Source: Acanthaster planci
Taxonomy: Eukaryota > Echinodermata > Asteroidea > Valvatida > Acanthasteridae
Length of the DNA: 64,000 bases
Direction of reading: 5' to 3'
NCBI RefSeq assembly: GCF_001949145.1
Contig: NW_019091394.1
Coordinates: forward strand, 1,831,330 to 1,895,329
This document shows, one piece after another, positions 56,930-64,000 of the stretch; the first letter of the stretch is position 1, and every line of letters begins with the position of its first letter. Below the pieces are notes generated by a model. The model saw only the letters and a list, made by a program, of their open reading frames with translations, was not told where the DNA came from and did no database searches. Made by a program: the position numbers and the translations under genes.

Positions 56930-57130
56930 CCTCTTGGAAGTCCACTGATTCAATAATTCCGTCGTCCCCCCGGCCTCGCAGAGTCAGTCCCCGCCCTCGT
57001 CCTTGGGCCCCCTCGGTCGGCCCCAGAGGGGTCACGCCTAGGTGAGCGTAGACGTTCCAAAACACACTTATCAGCGCGCCGTGTATGTGCGTGTACAATA
57101 CGCTGCACACCGACTCACAGCCCAGTTGGG
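56930..57130. other. GC-rich island
   Basis: A block with CCCCCGGCCTCGCAGAGTC and CCCAGAGGGGTCACGCC. The minus strand is open for 63 codons only. Nothing recognisable. Confidence 0.3.
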
Positions 57131-57649
57131 TTAAAGGAGCAGTGACGTGATCTCAACCGGCTGCGTTTCGTGGAAGTACCCAACATGCCTCTGACAGGTA
57201 CTAAGTGAAATGGGACAACCTTTTCTGGTTTGCAAGGTTTCCCTTTTTGCGACACAGCTATTTCTCGGCAGCTGGAGGCGCCCTCTTTGTGACGTCTCTT
57301 TGGGTTTTCATTGCCTTAGTTGAAGATGGATTTTTCTGCAGATATTGTCAGCCCAAAATAAATCTCTTCGTGCATAAAGTTTGCCTAACTTATTCTCTAC
57401 TAATAATTGATAAAAATCGGCAGCGCAACAAGTGTAAAACAAACAGCCCGGCCACGCTTACAAAAGCTAACGCACTTGCATGACTTTTGCCCCTGCTGAT
57501 ATCGCATGCAGGCTTCTCGAATTAGGTAAAATAGCACATGTATACAAAATGCAAAACCCCAAGAAATAGAACCAGAAAAAGAAGACTAAAGGGGGGGGGG
57601 ACGAGGCAGAAACGTACATCTCAGAGCTTCCATCGAAAATAATCGTGTA

Positions 57650-57800
57650 GCCCTTTAAGTGCTTAGACCTCGTCGAGCGTCCCTTACTTGGCGGTCAGGC
57701 GCCCGCGAGGACGGCCCACTGCTCGCGGTGGAGTTCGGTCGTGAGTGAACGGGATTGACCGTGATCAATCGCTCGTTTCAGCGGCGTGCGTGCAAGTGAC
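57650..57800. other. GC-rich island
   Basis: A block with GGCGCCCGCGAGGACGGCCC and a nearby TTGACCGTGATCAATCG, which contains the palindrome TGATCA and a partial inverted repeat. No frame. Confidence 0.3.
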
Positions 57801-58249
57801 GGAGTTATGGCTGCTGGCAACTCGATGAACAAACTTTGAAAACGGCCATGGTGTCAGTGATGAAAATCGCAGGAAGGTTGAGACCTAGCTGGTATTGGGA
57901 TAAGCTGGCAAATGGCGTTTGCGGGACAGACAAGAATATCACAACCTACCGTACGACAGGTGTCATTATTTCTATCATTATTTTACTTGAAATAATAACA
58001 AGCACAACAAAAAATATAATCCTAACCACAGATACAAAATTACGCATGGTCTGGCAAATGCAAATAAGATGAGTCCGTTGCTAGACTACAGCTTGTGTTT
58101 GGTGCCATGACTATCAGATTCAAAGTTAAGGCTGATTCGCCAGAGCAGCCGTTAGTCACCAGCTGAAACACATTTACTTCTTGCAGTTCGTGACAACTAA
58201 TTTAAAACAAAGCAAAGGAACAGTTTAGAATAGAAACACCTAGCTTCGT

Positions 58250-58477
58250 TCATACGGGCAAACTGTTTACTAGTTTGCCAAAATCAATAGCAAAGTTCAT
58301 CTCATTGGAAATATCATCCTTAAGCGTTCCAATGATGTTATCGCTATTAATGAAGGCTGGCAACGAAGGGTCATCTTCAACTACTTTTCCGAAAGCCTGC
58401 AGCTTTTCCATCTCGTAGATTTTGCGTCTAATAAAAGCACTGGTTTTGCATTTGGTCCATATCCATCTTCTATCAAC
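58250..58477 (-). CDS. Orphan terminal-exon-like frame, 75 codons
   Basis: After a fair acceptor (cacgtgtgttctag) a minus-strand frame runs 75 codons to TGA. It starts VDRRWIWTKCK and includes IYEMEKLQAFGKVVEDDPSL, INSDNIIGTLKDDIS and NFAIDFGKLV. The hydrophilic, Asp/Glu/Lys/Ile-rich composition looks like real protein. No domain is recognised. Upstream partner exons were not found; a minus-strand frame at 59571-59445 after a strong acceptor is a candidate but has its own stop. Confidence 0.35.
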   Translation of the reverse strand, partial: VDRRWIWTKCKTSAFIRRKIYEMEKLQAFGKVVEDDPSLPAFINSDNIIGTLKDDISNEMNFAIDFGKLVNSLPV

Positions 58478-60994
58478 CTAGAACACACGTGTAATACCCA
58501 TCGGGTCGATTACAGGCCGAGGGCGTCGAGTGTAAAGTTTCATGAAAGTTGGGATTTTTTTTCTGGAATTGTGTTTACGAGGAAGCTGGTAAAACTTGCT
58601 GGAAGGGCCGTTTCGTGAGAAGCATCAACTTCCCTAAAATAAGCTTGTTAGGGGATGACTGTTTTAGACTGCGGTCAGGCAGCAGCTTGGGAATTTTTCC
58701 TCCCAAAATTTCTGCTTTAATACTTCTGGTCAAGTACCTCTCGGTCATCGACATTTGACCTATGCCACGGAGTTCTTATTTTCGTATTCAAATGGCAGAC
58801 CCGATTCTCGGAAAGATGGCCGTCGGCAATCTTGCAAGAGTGACACAACGAGTATGCCAACTGCTGCGCGGCGACAGAAAGAGAGTCGATCGTGCCTTTC
58901 AAGAAAGATGCCAACCCAAAGTCGAAGACAGTTCATTCTACCAGCAGCAAAAATTAATGTGATAAAAAACAGTCCACAAAACAGTAGGCCTATATAAGCA
59001 AACCCAGTCTTCTGCTAATGCAGTGAAACCATAGTTTGCATTTACTTGTAAATAAAACAGTATTTGGAAACTACTGTGATCTGGGCCCAGGCCTTGGTAT
59101 ATTTTTTTAAAATTCCAGACAACTGAAACATATAGAGATTGCTCTTTCGGAACCAAAATATGAGATACGTGCTATACTTTCAAAGGGCCAAAACAGAAAA
59201 GAGAAGATACTTATTAAGTATGATTTGATAATATTCCATCACAAGGATGCTTCCATTAAACCACATCTCATTTTCATTAAATTCAATAGATGATGAATTC
59301 TTCAAAAGCAAATTTAAAAAAAAATAAGGAGCCAAACCCAGGCCTTAAAAAGGTTACTTTGATTTCAGATGGATTCTCAATGAATCAGCATTTTTAAAGA
59401 GTCAAATTAGTATCACATAGCAAACTTTGTAAAGATTGTTCAGAGTTTCTGCGTCAGAGAACTGCCTTCTTTGAAGACTGTGCTGCCTCCAAATGTGTCG
59501 TTTGTCAGGTATACCATCAAGTTGTAGAGCACATCGTATATAAGTGGACTGAATACAGATAAAGATCTCCCTGAAAAAAAAAAATCATTGAACTCCCTCT
59601 TTAAAGACGCATTGTAGAGGTCAGCAAGCTGACCTGCGTCCGCTGAGATGATGAGATTGCTGTGGGGAGGGAACCAGCGGGCTCCTATACACGGAGCGGC
59701 CGACCACACTCGGCGCTGTCCGATAAGCATTCACGCTCCATTTTACCCATCCACCCGGTGATGTCATGTGCATGTTATGCCGCTGTACAGTAACTTCCCA
59801 TCTTTTGGAGCTCATGACAAGGGATGAGCAACAATGTTGTCGCGGAGGGGATATTTCTCCGGTTGCCGGTGTTATAAAGGTCTTCTTCCCGTGAACTACA
59901 GCGGCGTCAGTCAGTTTAACATCAGATCACTGATATCAAATTCAATAGCAAATGTGGCTTTGGGCTCATTCAACTTGATGTTTGGGGAAAAAAAAAACCT
60001 ACTCACGGTCCCCACAACCTTGTTTTTATTCTTGGTGTTTTGGTGCTAATATTTGATAAATATACCAATTGCTCTGTTACCTATGAAGAACGATTTGTGA
60101 AACAAAATAATAAAATAAAATATCTGTGGGAGGGGGAAAGTTCTCTCCCCTTCCCCGCTAGATACACCGCTGTTCTCGTGCAATGAGTCCGGCTAAAATA
60201 TGTCTATGATCAAAAGATGCGAAGCGATCGATTGGCTAATATTAAGTATTTGTGACTGAGAGCTGGCAAGTTTGTCAATCGTTCATCAATATGATCGAAT
60301 CCGACAAAACGGAGTCTTAGTTGCTTAATTAAAAAATTGGTCCCGAAAGACCGCAAGGAACCCTTCTTTTTGACATACAACTCAGTGTGGCATCTCATTA
60401 AATACAGGATAGTCATGCAAACAAAAAGCGATAACTTGTAAAAGCCTTGTACATGTATGTTTGCAGGTAGCTTTGCTGGATTATGATTCATTTGTGTTGG
60501 GTTCGTTGGCAATTTCACGTGACATGACATTTCTGCCTTTGGAGTTTACATAACTATGTGAGATTATTTCAGATAAAGTAAGGATGCATCCGAATCTGTT
60601 GTCTAAAACTAGGTCTAGGTCTTCGCTCCATTGGAAATGTGTGGAGACGGGTAGACAATAGACCTAGCCGTAGCTCTGGAAGCCCGTTTTGGACACGGCC
60701 TAAGTTTCTTTATGTCTGTAATCAATCTTTATCTCTTTGGTGTTTTAACGTGAACACGCACCTGTGTATTGTTCCCCTACTTGCCATGGTTTGGGAAAGA
60801 ATCTGCACTTGAAAATTGAAACAGATAATCATTGCTTTATTAAGAATGATTTCAAAAGTTTTTCCTACTTTTACACATTTAATTAAAAGGAAATTTTATG
60901 TTTGGATTCAAGCTAACTTAATTCTGATATTTAGTTGCACATTGCATCTTCTCTCTTATGAGAAAGTTTTGAAGTTAATGGAAAGGCATTCCAT

Positions 60995-61100
60995 TACAGA
61001 GACGGACGTTCAGAAAGGCCTGGCGCTAGAACAGGCCTGTTTGGGCTCGATATTGAAAAACCTTGAAATCTACACCGAAGGACAAACGTCAGTATCGACA
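60995..61100 (+). CDS. Exon-like frame, unrecognised
   Basis: A plus-strand frame, open over 60816-61169, becomes coding-like between an acceptor (ggcattccattacag, about 60998) and a possible donor CGTCA|GTATCG. It reads TDVQKGLALEQACLGSIL and LEIYTEGQTS. The flanks are AT-rich, whereas this core has balanced composition. The family is unknown and the exon is not linked to others. Confidence 0.25.
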
Positions 61101-61369
61101 AACATGCTGTACGTTTTGACTGCATGGTTGACTGTACTTTTCCCCGTCACATTCCAATCAACTTATTAGCTTTGTATTTCAGCTATTTGGCATCAGGAAA
61201 ACAAAACTCGACCACAAACTTCACACAATACCCCGGCCATAAAAGAGGAGGAAAAAAAGTAGAGGAAGAAAGATAAGAAGTCAAAAAGTACATCGACCAG
61301 GTCAGCTCTGAGAAATAACGTAATAAAAACAAAAACAATCAAAATTGAAGATAACTCCGAAACCACGGC

Positions 61370-61630
61370 GGGTCTTTTAATCTAGTTTATTACCGGGCGC
61401 GTTCGCCCGGCTCGTCGGACACAGCCCCGGCTTTATTGTTTCTGGCAGCCCCGGTCAAGTTCGGGCTACGCGGCTCGGGCGTGATGCGACACGACAACTG
61501 CCGAGTGGAGGAACTACACCAATCGCATCACGCCTGCGGCCGGGTTTCGGGGGGCTGTGCTACCGGGGGGAGCGGCCCTGATGATTTGGGCTGACTCAAT
61601 CCGTCACTAGGTCTCACATTCCGTCGTCGG
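61370..61630. other. GC-rich island with perfect 12-bp inverted repeat
   Basis: GGCGTGATGCGA at 61478-61489 is exactly repeated in reverse complement at 61523-61534, with 33 bases between. GGGCGCGTTCGCCCG at the left of the island is a second small hairpin. No open frame. The arrangement suggests a paired binding site or structured element, not an exon. Confidence 0.4.
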
Positions 61631-62639
61631 GCCCCTACCAAAAATAATCTTCAGTGTAATTTGACGTTCGCTCAAAATGTCAAAGTACTTTCGGAAAATA
61701 CTGCAAATAAAATATCGATCTTTGGCAGTACACCGCGATAAGTATGTGTGGTTTGGAATTAAAACAAAAGGCCTTGGTGTTGCTCGGAATTGGCTAAAAC
61801 TACTCCCGTCTTGGTAATCATACTTTGTCCACTAATACTTGAGTTGTTACTCGGCCTGGAGCCGATATTATATATTACTTATTAGAGAATATATCCATGG
61901 CTGGAATTGTTTTAAATGCATTGAATGAGTTGGCTCAGATCTCAAAAATCTCGATAATTTAATCACACTGTTTTTCAGAATCACAAAGTTCTTAATTTTG
62001 AGTGCAAATAACAGGCCTTAATTCAAGGCTTTCTTGTTTTCACAGGTATTCACAGGTTTATTCTGACCTCGGTCAGAATATTTGATGAGGTAGACTTGGA
62101 GTGCTAAAATAAACGCGTCGGACTTTAAAGCATCTTTTATGGGGAAAAAGTCAACATACAACTGTTTTTTTTGGGGGTGTTTGTTTTGTTTTTGTTTTTG
62201 TTTTTTTGGTCATGTAATACAAAGTAAGATAAATGCAACTGTCAAACTAAAACGTGCTAAAGCAAACTAAAGTAAACAACCAAATAACCAACAAAATAAG
62301 AAACAGCAGCCGAGTCCGAATCAACCAGCCGGGGCTGAGACAGATAAACACGTCTTTGGGAAGTGGCTGAAGCCGCTAGCCAGCAGCTTCCATAGGCGTG
62401 CGTGTTATTCTCTAGCCACAGTAGCAACCTTCGGGCGGGACACGAGGCTCATGAAGTGCGTGGACAATCAGAGAATGTATAATGGTGCTGCTCTGTTTTG
62501 TAACCATGGTGTGAGAATGTTCTTCATACAGTCACGTATGCATCGCGGGCAGGCAGGAGTTACCACGGTTCTCTGGTGCTGTCGACGAATCTGCAAGTGA
62601 ATGATGGATCGGCAGCTCTTAAAAAGACATCAGTAAAGA

Positions 62640-62790
62640 TAAACCACGCCGGGCCGCATTTTTAGCCGTCTCGCTGGGCCTTACCCTGCCTCGGAACGAG
62701 AGGCCCCGTGGGCTTGGACGAAACTTCCCACGCATTTGTGAAAACGGTGCTACGGTGGGTACGTACAGGCGCGGGCCCGTTGGCAGTTTT
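62640..62790. other. GC-rich island
   Basis: Short block with GCCGGGCCGCATTTTTAGCC and GAGGCCCCGTGGGC. No frame. Confidence 0.3.
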
Positions 62791-63419
62791 GTTCAATGTG
62801 CGAATGATAGCCTTAACCAGTTTCAGAAAACGCAGTTCAAGTTTGGTTGTCGGCTCTTTCCTTCATTTCGCCTAAGAAAAAAGGGTTGACTCTAAGTATA
62901 GTTTAGCAGACCTGTCCATTAGCTCCTTAAACAAGAGGAAGATCAGAGGAAGAGGTCAAAACCTTGATTCAAACCTATCAACTTGGAGCAAGCAATTTTT
63001 TTTCTTTTGAAAACTGCACGATGAAATTTGTTAACCCTCCAAATATGAACCAATCTTTAATCGAATTATCAATCTCTGCTCGTGTTGATTTGTAAGAAAA
63101 TAAAATGAAGAAGACTGTAGAACAAATACACCTTGTTTTCAGCACGTGACGTTCTAGATTAGTCAAGCCGGCAAACAGTAGGTGATCGCCCGTGTTAGCG
63201 TTCAGGAGGCCAGGGGCCAAAGGTGCGGGTAAATTTGAAATTGGAAGAACAAGCGACAGATTGTGTGTGCATATCAGCATTTTTCTGTACACCGCCGTTT
63301 GAATTCATTGCTGTTTTCTGCGATTGTCATTATTTGCCTGATTTATGCCTGGCTCAGATTAATTTCCCAGTTAACAACATGTCTTTTCTGTTTCCTCCAA
63401 GTTACCGGTATACAAGAGA

Positions 63420-63890
63420 GTCTTTGCCGGGGCCGACAAAACTGAGAACGCGGCGCGCTCCCAACGGCCCAGCCGCGCAGGTAAACGCCATGGATTGACC
63501 GTCCCTCCGGGAAACAAAGCCACCCTCACATGACAGACGTCATCGTAGTCCTGCTGCGTCGCGCCCCGTGGTGCCTTGCCTCTGCCCGCGAAAGGCACTG
63601 ATTGAGTCCTGAATCGACACCTTTCTTTCGCCTGTCCTCATTCCTTCCTCTCTGTTATGCCCAGTCGTTTCCCTTTGGCTCTTACCTGTGTCCGGTAAGG
63701 CCCGGGTCAACTCGCCGACTCGCGGTCTGTCGTCACCGCGCGGCCCTGTGTGCTGGTCCTTCCGAGTGTAATTTGCGGCGCCCTGTGGCGGGGGATTACC
63801 AGAGATCTGTTTTAATGTGAGGCCGGGAATTATCAATGAAAGCGAGACAAATCGTCTTTAAGTCCTGCTAATGAGCACTTTTAATTGAGA
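63420..63890. other. GC-rich island passing into AT-rich conserved-looking sequence
   Basis: A GC-rich block to about 63800 is followed by GGGAATTATCAATGAAAG, CTGCTAATGAGC and TTTTAATTGAGAAC, dense in TAAT/ATTA cores. Frames are open on both strands in the GC-rich part. It resembles the layout of conserved non-coding regulatory elements, by inference only. Confidence 0.35.
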
Positions 63891-64000
63891 ACAATGCCAG
63901 GCTTATTCCAAACCTCATAAATGTAAGCCCAACTCCTCTCTGTTGCTACAAGCACGAAACCCGCAAAGGTTAAAGGAAATCTGTGTAAAGAAACACGGTC

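Overview
The window is eukaryotic nuclear DNA from an animal. It has spliced genes with short exons, large introns, many dispersed and foldback repeats, microsatellites, and assembly gaps (20352-20495, 49436-50292, and single N bases at 1318 and 10580). Gene content and repeat style suggest a marine invertebrate deuterostome (echinoderm, hemichordate or amphioxus-like), but no marker in the window fixes the species.

Three genes can be supported, all in the left half. (1) A complete seven-exon minus-strand gene, 4229-10700, encodes a 427-residue Rieske-type cholesterol 7-desaturase (Neverland/DAF-36 family). Its phases are continuous, both iron sites are intact, and a poly(A) signal lies downstream. 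(2) An apparently intronless plus-strand gene, 16308-17093, encodes a 261-residue single-pass membrane protein. It has a short outer segment, a juxtamembrane Cys pair, and a tail carrying an ITIM match and an ITSM match 25 residues apart. It has the architecture of a transmembrane signalling adaptor. (3) A multi-exon minus-strand gene, 20931 to at least 28742 (probably 29683 or 31046), encodes an RNA-recognition-motif protein with a long Arg/Ser/Tyr/Pro-rich tail. Seven exons join in phase from RNP1 to the stop, and one 23-bp microexon probably belongs upstream.

Repeats are dense between and inside these genes. The left edge is a ~69-bp satellite in which each unit carries a perfect hairpin. 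It is followed by a tandem array of ~380-410-bp units with CRE-like palindromes (476-2040). Several families of small palindromic transposons (MITE or foldback type) occur, some in two or three copies, along with hAT-like remnants, tRNA-like B-box fragments of SINE type, and a long (CAA)n tract around the large gap.

The right half, about 31-64 kb, has no gene I can support well. It is an AT-rich desert punctuated by many GC-rich islands of 100-400 bp without convincing reading frames. They look more like cis-regulatory elements or CpG islands than exons. A few orphan exon-like frames (33842-33987, 58250-58477, 60995-61100) are recorded with low confidence. The three genes show no operon-like linkage; their proximity is simply genomic.
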